A DNA stretch of 64,000 nt from assembly GCF_011947195.1 (NCBI RefSeq), contig NZ_JAATVY010000008.1, positions 177,996 to 241,995 on the forward strand, written 5' to 3'. The notes beneath the pieces are model-generated. The model worked only from the letters and a program-made list of their open reading frames with translations, searched no databases and was not told where the DNA came from. The stretch's first letter is position 1. Every line of letters starts with the position of its first letter. Shown piece by piece: positions 51,721 through 59,490 of the stretch. Made by a program: the position numbers and the translations under genes. The DNA is from Planosporangium thailandense (GTDB lineage Bacteria; Actinomycetota; Actinomycetes; Mycobacteriales; Micromonosporaceae).

Positions 51721-52727
51721 GGCGACCGCGCGAATACGACGAGGACGACGTACGGGTACGCCCCGGTCGCTCCACGCGACCGCGTACCCGCATCCGACCG
51801 CGCCACGAGGACGCCGTCGTTGGCTTCGTCGTGGCCGTGGACCGTGGCCGGTACACGTGCGTGGTCGACGACGACCGGACCGTCGTCGCGATGCGCGCCC
51901 GCGAACTCGGCCGGCGCGGCGTGGTCGTGGGTGACCGGGTGCACCTCGTCGGCGACGTGTCGGGCCGCCCCGACACCCTCGCCCGGATCGTCCGCATCGA
52001 CGAGCGCACCTCCACGCTCATGCGTACCGCCGACGACGTCGAGAACGCGCTCGAGGGGCGCCAGGAGCGCGTCGTCGTGGCCAACGCCGAGCAGCTGGTA
52101 ATCGTCAGCTCGCTGTCCGACCCGCCGCCGCGTACCGGGTTCATCGACCGGTGCCTGGTCGCCGCGTACGACGCCGAGATCGAGCCGCTGCTGTGCCTGA
52201 CCAAGGCCGACCTCGCCGGCCCGGAGGAGGTCCTCCACTACTACGCCGAGCTGGACCTGCCGTACGTGCTGTGCCGGCCCGAGCGCGAGCCCGACGAGCT
52301 GCGGGAAGCGCTGGCCGGGCGCGTCTCGGTCCTGGTCGGCCACTCCGGAGTGGGCAAGTCGACGCTGGTCAACCGCCTCGTACCGGACGCCGACCGGGCC
52401 GTCGGGGCGGTCAGCGCGGTCGGCAAGGGCCGGCACACCTCCACCAGCGCCGTCGCGCTGCGCCTGCCGGAAGGCGGGTGGATCATCGACACTCCGGGCG
52501 TACGCTCGTTCGGCCTGGCCCACGTGTCGCCCGACAGCCTGCTGCACGGCTTTCCCGACCTGGTCGAGGCATCCACCCGGTGCCCGCCCAACTGCGACCA
52601 CACCGGCGGCAGCGGCGACTGCGGGCTGGACAAGCTGGTCGCCGAGGGCGGGGCCGACCCGCGCCGGCTGCTGTCGTACCGCCGGTTGCTGGCCTCGCGT
52701 ACGGGTGAACCGGAAGAAACCTCCTAG
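51717..52727 (+). CDS. rsgA: Ribosome small-subunit-dependent GTPase A, probable CTG start
   Basis: Circularly permuted GTPase of 30S assembly, 336 residues if it starts at CTG 51717. An OB-fold N-terminus precedes the G motifs in permuted order: TKAD (G4), GHSGVGKSTL (G1), DTPGV (G3). The C-terminal zinc knuckle is RCPPNCDHTGGSGDCG. The typical family N-terminus RRPREYDEDDVRVRPGR is encoded directly after the aroA stop. In frame there, the only start-like codon is CTG, overlapping the aroA stop as CTGA, with GGAGG 7 nt upstream. A start at GTG 51831 would drop 38 conserved-looking residues. Confidence 0.88.
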   Translation: MRRPREYDEDDVRVRPGRSTRPRTRIRPRHEDAVVGFVVAVDRGRYTCVVDDDRTVVAMRARELGRRGVVVGDRVHLVGDVSGRPDTLARIVRIDERTSTLMRTADDVENALEGRQERVVVANAEQLVIVSSLSDPPPRTGFIDRCLVAAYDAEIEPLLCLTKADLAGPEEVLHYYAELDLPYVLCRPEREPDELREALAGRVSVLVGHSGVGKSTLVNRLVPDADRAVGAVSAVGKGRHTSTSAVALRLPEGGWIIDTPGVRSFGLAHVSPDSLLHGFPDLVEASTRCPPNCDHTGGSGDCGLDKLVAEGGADPRRLLSYRRLLASRTGEPEETS

Positions 52728-53260
52728 ACCTCGACGTAGCCGCCGGTCCGCCAGTAGACCCCGTTGTCACGGGCGAGCAGCTCCTCGTCGATGAGGTACC
52801 GGCGCAGCGAGGCGTAGTCGGGGTGCCAGGCGCGCAGGATCGCGTCCACGGCCTTCTCCGGGTACTTCACGCCGGGCTCGAAACAGGCGGCCAGGTGCTC
52901 CAGGATCACTCGGCGCTTGCCCTTGACCGCCGGGATTCCGACCAGTCGGCCGTCGACGATGAACGTGCGCAGCACCGCGTCCTTCTGCCGGTCCGGGTCC
53001 AGCGGTTTGGTTCGCGCCGGCGGCGGCGCGTACTCGCGTACCGAATCCTTGAACACGTCGGTGTGGGCGACCAACCGGCCGTCGACGGTGTCGACGAGCC
53101 CGCCGGTCTGCAGCCGGCGCAGCGCGGCCACCACGGACCGGGCCGGCAGCCCGGTGCGGTCGGCGACGGCGCTCGGCAGGTCGGCGCCCAGCACCACCGC
53201 CGCGTACACGCGCAGCCGTTCCGGCTCGGCCAACAGCCCACACAGTGCTTCCGGTCTCAC
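52724..53260 (-). CDS. DUF2087 domain protein
   Basis: Protein of about 178 residues. The N-terminal part resembles a small winged-helix (ERLRVYAAVVLGADL and ALRRLQTGGLVDTVDGRL). The C-terminal DUF2087 domain has FIVDGRLVGIPAVKGKRRV and LRRYLIDEELLARDNGVYWR. This two-part plan occurs in putative transcriptional regulators. GTG 53260 is chosen; it lies close behind a TTAGCC, so it may be leaderless. The stop overlaps that of rsgA by 3 bases on the opposite strand. Confidence 0.8.
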   Translation of the reverse strand: MRPEALCGLLAEPERLRVYAAVVLGADLPSAVADRTGLPARSVVAALRRLQTGGLVDTVDGRLVAHTDVFKDSVREYAPPPARTKPLDPDRQKDAVLRTFIVDGRLVGIPAVKGKRRVILEHLAACFEPGVKYPEKAVDAILRAWHPDYASLRRYLIDEELLARDNGVYWRTGGYVEV

Positions 53261-53331
53261 GGCTAACCAACTTATCTCCGCCGACGGCCCGTCCCCGCGC
53301 GGTGGCCAGGAGGTTCGGATAGGTTCACGGC

Positions 53332-54144
53332 ATGGCCCGGTACGCCGACGACCTCGCACTGGCACACCTGCTCGCTGACACCGCCGACACCATCTCGGTG
53401 GCCCGCTTCCGCGCGCTGGACCTGCATGTCAGTACTAAACCGGACCTGACGCCCGTCTCCGACGCCGACACGGCGGTGGAGAAGGCGCTGCGCGGCACGC
53501 TGAGCCGGGCCCGGCCCCGCGACGCGGTGCTCGGCGAGGAGTACGGCGCGACGGCGGCCAGCGGCTCCAGCCGGCGGCGGTGGGTGATCGACCCGATCGA
53601 CGGCACCAAGAACTACGTCCGCGGGGTGCCGGTGTGGGCCACCCTGATCGCCCTTCTCGACGGCGACGAGCCGGTGGTGGGCCTGGTGTCGGCTCCGGCG
53701 CTGGGCCGGCGCTGGTGGGCCGCGACCGGGCTCGGCGCGTACGCGGGCCGGCACCGGACCGCGGCGACCCAGATCCACGTCTCCGGTGTCAGCCAACTCT
53801 CCGACGCCTCGTTCTGCTACTCGTCGCTGACCGGCTGGGAGGAGATCGGGCGGCTGGACGCGATGCTGGACATCATGCGCCACGCCTGGCGCAGCCGGGC
53901 GTACGGGGACTTCTACGGGTACATGCTGCTCGCCGAGGGCGCCCTCGACGTCATGGTGGAGCCCGAACTGTCGCTGTGGGACCTCGCCGCGCTGATCCCC
54001 ATCGTGACCGAGGCCGGTGGCACGTTCACCGATCTGGCCGGCCGGCCCGGCCCGTACGGCGGAAGCGCGATCGCGACCAACGGCAAACTGCACGACGCGA
54101 TTTACCGCCGACTGGGAGTTGACCCGGGCACACAGACGTCGTGA
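53332..54144 (+). CDS. hisN: Histidinol-phosphatase, inositol-monophosphatase family
   Basis: Mg2+-dependent phosphatase of 270 residues assigned to the HisN branch of the inositol monophosphatase family, which dephosphorylates histidinol phosphate in actinomycete histidine synthesis. Metal-site blocks are LGEEYG, WVIDPIDGTKNYVRGVP and LSLWDLAALIPIVTEAGG. The neighbours aroA-rsgA match the HisN neighbourhood in other actinomycetes, which is why HisN is preferred over a generic IMPase. ATG 53332 starts the family at once. The end shows TGACCCGGG twice, 22 bp apart, the second containing the stop. Confidence 0.87.
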   Translation: MARYADDLALAHLLADTADTISVARFRALDLHVSTKPDLTPVSDADTAVEKALRGTLSRARPRDAVLGEEYGATAASGSSRRRWVIDPIDGTKNYVRGVPVWATLIALLDGDEPVVGLVSAPALGRRWWAATGLGAYAGRHRTAATQIHVSGVSQLSDASFCYSSLTGWEEIGRLDAMLDIMRHAWRSRAYGDFYGYMLLAEGALDVMVEPELSLWDLAALIPIVTEAGGTFTDLAGRPGPYGGSAIATNGKLHDAIYRRLGVDPGTQTS

Positions 54145-54182
54145 CCCGGGACGGACCCCCAGCGGTCTATCCTTCCCCGGTG

Positions 54183-55079
54183 ATGTCTGCAGGTTGGTTC
54201 TTCCTCGCGGCGATGATCGTCGCGTACGGCGTGGCCAACCTGCTGCAGTCCGTCGCCGCCGCCCGCACCGACCTGCACACCGGGTTCAGCCCCCGGCTGT
54301 TGCTGAGCCTCGGCAAGCGCAAGACCTACCTGGCAGGGCTGCTCTGCCAGACCATCGGGTTCCTGCTGGCCGTCCTCGCCCGGCGGGATCTGCCCCTGTT
54401 CCTGGTCCAGGCCGCCGTCGCCGCCGGCCTGGGCGTGACGGCCCTGCTCGGCGTGCTCGTACTGAAATGGCGCCTGCCCAAGGCGGAGCTGGCGCTGCTC
54501 GGGGCGCTGAGCGCGGGCCTGGCCGCGCTGGTGGTCTCCGCCCGACCGCACCCGTCCCGGCAGCTCGGCCTCGCCGGGGACGTCGGGCTGGCCACCCTCC
54601 TGGTGCTCATCGGCGCGGTGGGCTTCTTCGCGGCGAGGCTGCACGGATCACACGGTTCGGTCGCGCTCGGCTCCCTCGCCGGCGTGGCCTTCTCCGCCGC
54701 CGCCGTGGCGTCGCGTCCCCTGGCCGGGATGCACTCGATCCACCACATCCTGACCTACCCGCTGCTGTACTTGATGATCGCCCACTCGCTCGTCGGCCAG
54801 CTGCTGCTCGCCATGGCGATGCAGCGCGGCTCCACGACGTCCGCGGTCGCCGCGATGGACGCCGCGTCCGCCGTGCCGGCGGCCGCCGTCGGCCTACTGC
54901 TGCTCGGCGACGAGATCCATCCCGGGCGGGAGTGGCTCGCCGCGGCCGGCTTCCTGGTGACCCTGCTGGCCGTGATCGGGCTCAGCTTCTACGCCGAGCC
55001 GCAGCACCATCCCGAGGCCGTGCGGGCACGGGTCGCGGTCGGGGCGGGCAGCAGCCGGAGCGCGAACCGCCCCGACTAG
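54183..55079 (+). CDS. DMT/EamA-like membrane transporter
   Basis: Integral membrane protein of about 298 residues with nine or ten hydrophobic helices. It resembles members of the drug/metabolite transporter superfamily, with GVANLLQSVAAARTDLH and LLLGDEIHPGREW near the end (the latter typical of EamA C-halves). Substrate unknown. ATG 54183 starts the first helix MSAGWFFLAAM; GTG 54141 would overlap the hisN stop (GTGA) and add 14 residues. A TATCCT about 10 bp upstream may be a -10. Confidence 0.75.
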   Translation: MSAGWFFLAAMIVAYGVANLLQSVAAARTDLHTGFSPRLLLSLGKRKTYLAGLLCQTIGFLLAVLARRDLPLFLVQAAVAAGLGVTALLGVLVLKWRLPKAELALLGALSAGLAALVVSARPHPSRQLGLAGDVGLATLLVLIGAVGFFAARLHGSHGSVALGSLAGVAFSAAAVASRPLAGMHSIHHILTYPLLYLMIAHSLVGQLLLAMAMQRGSTTSAVAAMDAASAVPAAAVGLLLLGDEIHPGREWLAAAGFLVTLLAVIGLSFYAEPQHHPEAVRARVAVGAGSSRSANRPD

Positions 55080-55095
55080 AAGGGCTGCAGCCCCG

Positions 55096-56235
55096 TTAGG
55101 GGTGGCGCACCCGCACGCACTCGTCGTCGCCCGCCCGTCCGGTCGAGGCCGCCCGGACGGCCTTCTCGGCGGCGGTACGGTCCATGCCGGTCGCGCGCAG
55201 CAGGTCGGTCGCGACGAACCGGATCTGGCCGATCGTCATCTGCCCGGAGAAGCCCAGCGTCGCCTCGTGCGCCCGGGAGGCGTGGCGGACCGCGCAGATC
55301 AGCAGCTTGCGGACGGCGACCGGCTCCTCGCCGCGCTCCAGCATGCGACCGAACTTGCGGGTCGCCGCGCCGAGCTCCTCCACGGCGGTCAGCAGCTCGA
55401 CCGGTACCGGCTCGTCGTCGCGCAGCAGGGCGACCACCCGGCGGGCCAGCACCCGCGCGTTGCGGACCGCGCGGTCCAGCTCCGGAGCGCTCTCGGCGTA
55501 CCTGGTCATCCGCGCGCGGGAGCGCCGCCACACCGGTGACAGGCGGGCCGCTTCCCGGCTGGCCGCCAGCGCGTCGGCGTACGCCGTGATCGCGGAGTTC
55601 GTGTCCCGCAGCCGCTCCAGCGCCTGCTCGGCGGCGGGCCGGTCGCGCGCGTCGAGCGCCGCCGCCACCCCCTCGAACCCGTCCGCGATCGCTGCGATCA
55701 GCGGCTCGACCGCACGGTGCACCGAGGTCATCGGGTTGGTCGGCAGCAGCAGCGCCGTGACCAGCAGCCCGACGCCGCCGCCGACCAGGGCGTCGACGAA
55801 CCGCGGGTACCCGAGGCCGGAGGTGGGCGGCTGGACGGTCGCCACCAGCACGGCCGACGACGCCGCCTGGATGATGAGGACAGGACTGCCGCGTACGAAG
55901 AGGGCCGCGGTCACGGCGAGCGCCACGACCACCGCCAGCTGCCACGGGCCGGTACCCATCAGATAGATCAGCCCGTCGCCGACGAAGACCCCCACCGCGA
56001 CGCCGATGGACAGCTCGACGACCCGGCGGATGCGGTGCCCCAGCGCCGCGCCCAGCGGGATCACCGCGGCGACCGGAGCGAAGAACGGGCGCGGGTGCCC
56101 GACAAGATCATGGGCGACGAACCAGGCCAGCCCGGCCGCCAGCCCGGCCTGGATCACGAGAATGGCATTGCTGCGTACCCGTTCCAGCCCGTCACGGATG
56201 GCGGCGGTCTTCATCAACGACGCGGGCAGGGTCAT
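55096..56235 (-). CDS. FUSC-family (aromatic acid exporter-like) membrane protein
   Basis: Protein of 379 residues with about five or six membrane helices in the first 165 residues and a long cytoplasmic helical domain after. WFVAHDLVGHPRPFFAPVAA and IRRVVELSIGVAVGV mark the FUSC/ArAE family, thought to export organic acids or drugs. The C-terminal half, rich in Arg/Ala/Glu, has EELGAATRKFGRMLERGEEP. ATG 56235 starts MTLPASLMKT. The gene converges with the DMT transporter. Confidence 0.85.
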   Translation of the reverse strand: MTLPASLMKTAAIRDGLERVRSNAILVIQAGLAAGLAWFVAHDLVGHPRPFFAPVAAVIPLGAALGHRIRRVVELSIGVAVGVFVGDGLIYLMGTGPWQLAVVVALAVTAALFVRGSPVLIIQAASSAVLVATVQPPTSGLGYPRFVDALVGGGVGLLVTALLLPTNPMTSVHRAVEPLIAAIADGFEGVAAALDARDRPAAEQALERLRDTNSAITAYADALAASREAARLSPVWRRSRARMTRYAESAPELDRAVRNARVLARRVVALLRDDEPVPVELLTAVEELGAATRKFGRMLERGEEPVAVRKLLICAVRHASRAHEATLGFSGQMTIGQIRFVATDLLRATGMDRTAAEKAVRAASTGRAGDDECVRVRHP

Positions 56236-56287
56236 GTGCTGAGCGTAACGATCCTGCTCGGCGCTGATCGACTACCGCGGCGCACCC

Positions 56288-56536
56288 CTACCGTCGTCCC
56301 GGACGGCGACGGTCGTACGGGTCACGCGCCGCGCGTACCCGTACCGGCACCGGTTTGAGCTGTTGCCGCCGGGCGGTGACGGCACGCACCTCGACCAGCA
56401 CGAGCGCCAGTACGACCGCCGCGGCGAGCAGGTACGCCGGCGCTGTCACGGTCCCCGCCGCCGCGCTGTCGGCCATCAGCACGAGGAGCCACAGCGCCAC
56501 GGCCGGCCTGGTGGCACGGCTCCGGTGGCCCACCAT
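56288..56536 (-). CDS. Small two-span membrane protein
   Basis: Protein of about 82 residues with two hydrophobic helices (near 12-30 and 33-55) and a basic C-terminal tail rich in Arg. No family is recognised. GGAGGTG with ATG starts at 56542 and 56536; the latter has better spacing. It lies upstream of and codirectional with the FUSC gene, 52 bp away, and may be co-transcribed. Confidence 0.5.
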   Translation of the reverse strand: MVGHRSRATRPAVALWLLVLMADSAAAGTVTAPAYLLAAAVVLALVLVEVRAVTARRQQLKPVPVRVRAARDPYDRRRPGRR

Positions 56537-56661
56537 CGTCATCACCTCCATCGCACCCGTGATCAGCGAAATACCCGGTCAGGCGGCAGGCCATGCATGC
56601 GATCGGCCACCGCTGGGCACCCTTGTCGCATCGCTGATCTCAAATCACCCCGGAGGTGGAC

Positions 56662-58215
56662 GTGCGACCGGACGAGTGGTTTCTGCTGCCTGAAGAGCGG
56701 GGTAACCCCGCCACGTCCATCGACGCGCGCCACCCGGACGGCGCCGCGTGGACCACCGGAAACCAGGTACGGCCGCTCGTGCACGGCGCGGAGTACTTCA
56801 CGGCGCTGCGCGCCGCGGTCAACCGGATGCGCGCCGGGGACCTGCTGCTGTTCACCGACTGGCGTGGCGACCCCGACGAGCGCCTGGACGGTCCCGGGTC
56901 CGAGATCGCCCGGACGCTGTGCGACGCGGCCCGGCGCGGGGTCGTCGTCAAGGGCCTGATCTGGCGCTCGCACCTGGACAAGCTCCAGTTCAGCGAAGCG
57001 GAGAACCGCCACCTGGGCGAGGAGATCGAGGCGGTCGGCGGCGAGTGCCTGCTCGACATGCGGGTACGCGCCGGCGGCTCGCACCACCAGAAGTTCGTGT
57101 TGCTGCGCCACCCCGGCCGGCCCGAACTGGACGTCGCCTACGTCGGCGGGATCGACCTCTGCCACAGTCGGCGTGACGACGCCGACCATCGCGGCGATCC
57201 GCAGCCGGTACGCATGGCGGGCGCGTACGGGCCCACCCCGCCGTGGCACGACGTCCAGGTCGAGATCCGCGGACCGGCGGTCGCCGACGTCGAGACGGTG
57301 TTCCGGGAGCGTTGGGAGGACCCGGCGCCGCTGAGCCGAAACCCCCTGCGCCGCCTGCGCGACCGATTACAGGGCGGGGACGTCACCCCCGGCCCGCTCC
57401 CGGAGCGGCTTCCCGACCCGGCGCCGTGCGGCCCGCACGCCGTCCAGTTGCTGCGCACCTACCCGTACCGGCGCAAGGGGTACGCCTTCGCACCGCACGG
57501 CGAGCGCAGCATCGCCCGCGGGTACCTCAAGGCGCTGAGCCGGGCCAGGCGGCTGGTGTACCTCGAGGACCAGTACCTGTGGTCTCCGGAGGTGGTGCAG
57601 GCCTTCGCCGAGGCGCTGGCGAACCAGCCCCGGCTGCGGCTCATCGCGGTCATACCCGCGTTCAGCGACCAGGAGAGCCGGCTGTCGCGCACCGCGGAGG
57701 ACTACGGCCGGCTACAGGCGCTGCGCACGCTGTACCGGGCCGGCGGCGAGCGCATCGCGGTCTACTCGCCGGAAAACCACGCGGGCACCCCCGTGTACGT
57801 GCACGCCAAGGTCGCCGTCGTCGACGACGAGTGGGCCATGGTGGGCTCGGACAACGTCAACCTGCGGTCGTGGACCTTCGACTCGGAACTGTCCTGCGCG
57901 GTCCTCGACGAGGCCGGGACGTACGCCCGTGAGCTGCGGCTGCGCCTGGCCCGGGAGCATCTCGACCGGGCCGACGGCGACGACGGGGACTTGAGTGACC
58001 CCGCTGCGGCGTTCGACGCGTTCGCCGCGGCCGCGAGCAAGCTCGACGACTGGCACGCCGCCGGCACGGTCGGTCCGCGCCCGCCCGGACGGCTGCGGAC
58101 CTACCGGCCACCGACGATCAAGGCCACGACGGCGCTGTGGACCGCGCCGGCTTACCGCCTTCTCGTCGATCCCGACGGCCGGCCGCCGGCGCTGCGCCGG
58201 GCGCGGGAGTTCTGA
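56662..58215 (+). CDS. Phospholipase D-family protein with two HKD motifs
   Basis: PLD-superfamily enzyme of about 517 residues. The first motif is HHQKFVLLRHPGRPELDVA and the second HAKVAVVDDEWAMVGSDN, both with the expected His/Lys/Asp spacing or close to it. LVYLEDQYLWSPE between them is typical of phosphatidyl-transfer enzymes of this family. No signal peptide or membrane segment, so it should be cytosolic or peripheral. Substrate (phospholipid, cardiolipin synthesis or nuclease) cannot be decided. GTG 56662 has GGAGG five bases upstream; GTG 56656 is too close to the ribosome site. Confidence 0.88.
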   Translation: MRPDEWFLLPEERGNPATSIDARHPDGAAWTTGNQVRPLVHGAEYFTALRAAVNRMRAGDLLLFTDWRGDPDERLDGPGSEIARTLCDAARRGVVVKGLIWRSHLDKLQFSEAENRHLGEEIEAVGGECLLDMRVRAGGSHHQKFVLLRHPGRPELDVAYVGGIDLCHSRRDDADHRGDPQPVRMAGAYGPTPPWHDVQVEIRGPAVADVETVFRERWEDPAPLSRNPLRRLRDRLQGGDVTPGPLPERLPDPAPCGPHAVQLLRTYPYRRKGYAFAPHGERSIARGYLKALSRARRLVYLEDQYLWSPEVVQAFAEALANQPRLRLIAVIPAFSDQESRLSRTAEDYGRLQALRTLYRAGGERIAVYSPENHAGTPVYVHAKVAVVDDEWAMVGSDNVNLRSWTFDSELSCAVLDEAGTYARELRLRLAREHLDRADGDDGDLSDPAAAFDAFAAAASKLDDWHAAGTVGPRPPGRLRTYRPPTIKATTALWTAPAYRLLVDPDGRPPALRRAREF

Positions 58216-58217
58216 TC

Positions 58218-58257
58218 GTCCGCGGATCACGCCAGTGGTCCGCGGATCGCGCTAGGC
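58218..58257. repeat. Imperfect 20-bp tandem repeat over a stop codon
   Basis: Two 20-bp units both beginning GTCCGCGGATC (58218-58237, 58238-58257), identical over the first 11 positions and diverged after. The second unit contains the stop codon of the minus-strand gene (58252-58254); the first lies 2 bp after the phospholipase stop. Confidence 0.7.
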
Positions 58258-58491
58258 GGGTGCGGTCCTGGCCCGGTCGGCCGCCGAGCGCAGCGCGTCG
58301 GCGAGCGCCGGCACCTCGTTGGCCCCGTAGATCAACAGAAGCTGCCGCTCCCGACCGCTCTCGTTCTCGGTCGCCGTGGCCCGTTCCACCACCACCCTCG
58401 TGGTGACCACGCCGTCTGCGGTCGACATCTCCATGTCCGCGATGCCGATATCGACCTGGCGAACGAAGAGTTCTTCAAGCTCATCGGCCAT
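58252..58491 (-). CDS. Small conserved-looking protein, unknown function
   Basis: Protein of 79 residues, MADELEELFVRQVDIG start, beta-rich middle (VVTTRVVVERATAT and RQLLLIYGAN) and a helical end. No family is recognised. It converges with the phospholipase gene, and its stop codon lies in an imperfect 20-bp repeat. Codon bias is normal for the window. Confidence 0.55.
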   Translation of the reverse strand: MADELEELFVRQVDIGIADMEMSTADGVVTTRVVVERATATENESGRERQLLLIYGANEVPALADALRSAADRARTAPA

Positions 58492-58551
58492 CCCGGAACG
58501 CTACGTCGCCGCCCCGCCGCGCACCTCCCCCGATCCGGGTGAGGCGCGAGG

Positions 58552-58668
58552 TCAGCGGCGGGTACGGGTGGGCGGCCGGAAGTGGAAGCCGGGCTGCGCC
58601 GGCGGGAACCTGTCGACGTCCTCGTCGGGGTTCTCGTCGCGCCAGATGAAGACGAACGTCCAGTACAC
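58552..58668 (-). CDS. Possible microprotein (38 aa)
   Basis: Frame from GTG 58668, MYWTFVFIWRDENPDEDVD followed by RFPPAQPGFHFRPP and a basic end RTRR. AGAGGAC precedes the GTG closely. Aromatic start and acidic/basic halves look non-random, but no family is known and no other evidence is available. Confidence 0.3.
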   Translation of the reverse strand: MYWTFVFIWRDENPDEDVDRFPPAQPGFHFRPPTRTRR

Positions 58669-58794
58669 GTCCTCTGACTGTCCCGCCTGCGACCGGACAA
58701 ACCCGGCAGGGTGATTTCCGGCGGCCGTCGCGGGCCCTACGGTGCGGTGCGTGAGCTTGGCAGGAGCCAGCGGCCCGTACGGCGGCCCGCACGA

Positions 58795-58943
58795 CGCCCG
58801 CGAGGAGTTCGGCGAGTATCGGCACCGGTGCCGCCGAGGGCGCGGCCGACGCCGAGGAGTTGATCCACCGGGCGGACGCCGCGATCTACGCCGCCAAGCA
58901 GAGCCGGCCCACCGGGCCGGGAATCCATGTGATCACGGCGTGA
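58795..58943 (+). pseudogene. Remnant of a GGDEF diguanylate cyclase (C-terminal tail)
   Basis: The frame reads SSASIGTGAAEG and then ADAEELIHRADAAIYAAKQS before TGA at 58941-58943. This is the normal C-terminus of a GGDEF domain (ASIG through DAAIYAAK). The GGDEF signature and everything before it are missing; the sequence upstream in this frame is Arg-rich and unlike the family. No good start precedes it. It is best read as a truncated gene end. Confidence 0.6.
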
Positions 58944-59011
58944 CGAATCTCCGTTGTGGACGGTGCGCGATCCCGTGCATGGCGGCGCGCGCGGGGGGTA
59001 ATGGGACAGCC

Positions 59012-59482
59012 ATGCGAGCCGACTGGACACCCACGACCAGCAGGCGGGGAGTTCTCCTGGGCGCCGCCGCTGTCGGCGGCCTCTCCCTGGCCGGCTGCGG
59101 CGGATCCACCACCCAGAACCATCCGGACTCCAACAGCAACCAGGGCGGTCCCGAGCACGGCCCGCGTACGCGCGCGCCCGGCGAGGGCGGCGCGGGCGTC
59201 GTGGCACAGACCACGGACATCCCGGTCGGCGGGGGCAAGGTGTTCGCCGATCAGGGCGTCGTGGTGACCCAGCCGACCGCCAACGACTTCAAGGGCTTCA
59301 GCGCGCGGTGCACCCATGCCGGCTGTACGGTCTCCAAAGTGGAGAACGGCGTCATCGTCTGCCCCTGCCACGGCAGCCGGTTCTCCGCCACCGACGGCTC
59401 GGTCAAGCAGGGGCCCGCCACCCAGCCGCTCAAGCCAACGAACATCACGGTGGACGCCGGGCAGATCCGACTGCTGGCGTAG
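59012..59482 (+). CDS. Rieske [2Fe-2S] Tat-exported lipoprotein
   Basis: Soluble Rieske protein of 156 residues. The N-terminus has a twin-arginine signal SRRGVLLGA with a lipobox LAGC (Cys near 29), so it is a Tat-exported lipoprotein. A Gly/Asn-rich linker follows. The cluster ligands are in CTHAGC and CPCHGSRF (two Cys, two His). The single domain differs from cytochrome bc1 Rieske subunits, which have membrane helices; its electron partner is unknown. ATG 59012 fits the signal; longer in-frame starts exist up to 58742. Confidence 0.88.
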   Translation: MRADWTPTTSRRGVLLGAAAVGGLSLAGCGGSTTQNHPDSNSNQGGPEHGPRTRAPGEGGAGVVAQTTDIPVGGGKVFADQGVVVTQPTANDFKGFSARCTHAGCTVSKVENGVIVCPCHGSRFSATDGSVKQGPATQPLKPTNITVDAGQIRLLA

Positions 59483-59490
59483 CCGGACCG

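Noticed and set aside
54119..54150. TGACCCGGG direct repeat at the hisN stop as an eighth stop-codon repeat
   Set aside because: Only 9 bp match with a 22-bp period; too short to separate from chance in GC-rich DNA.
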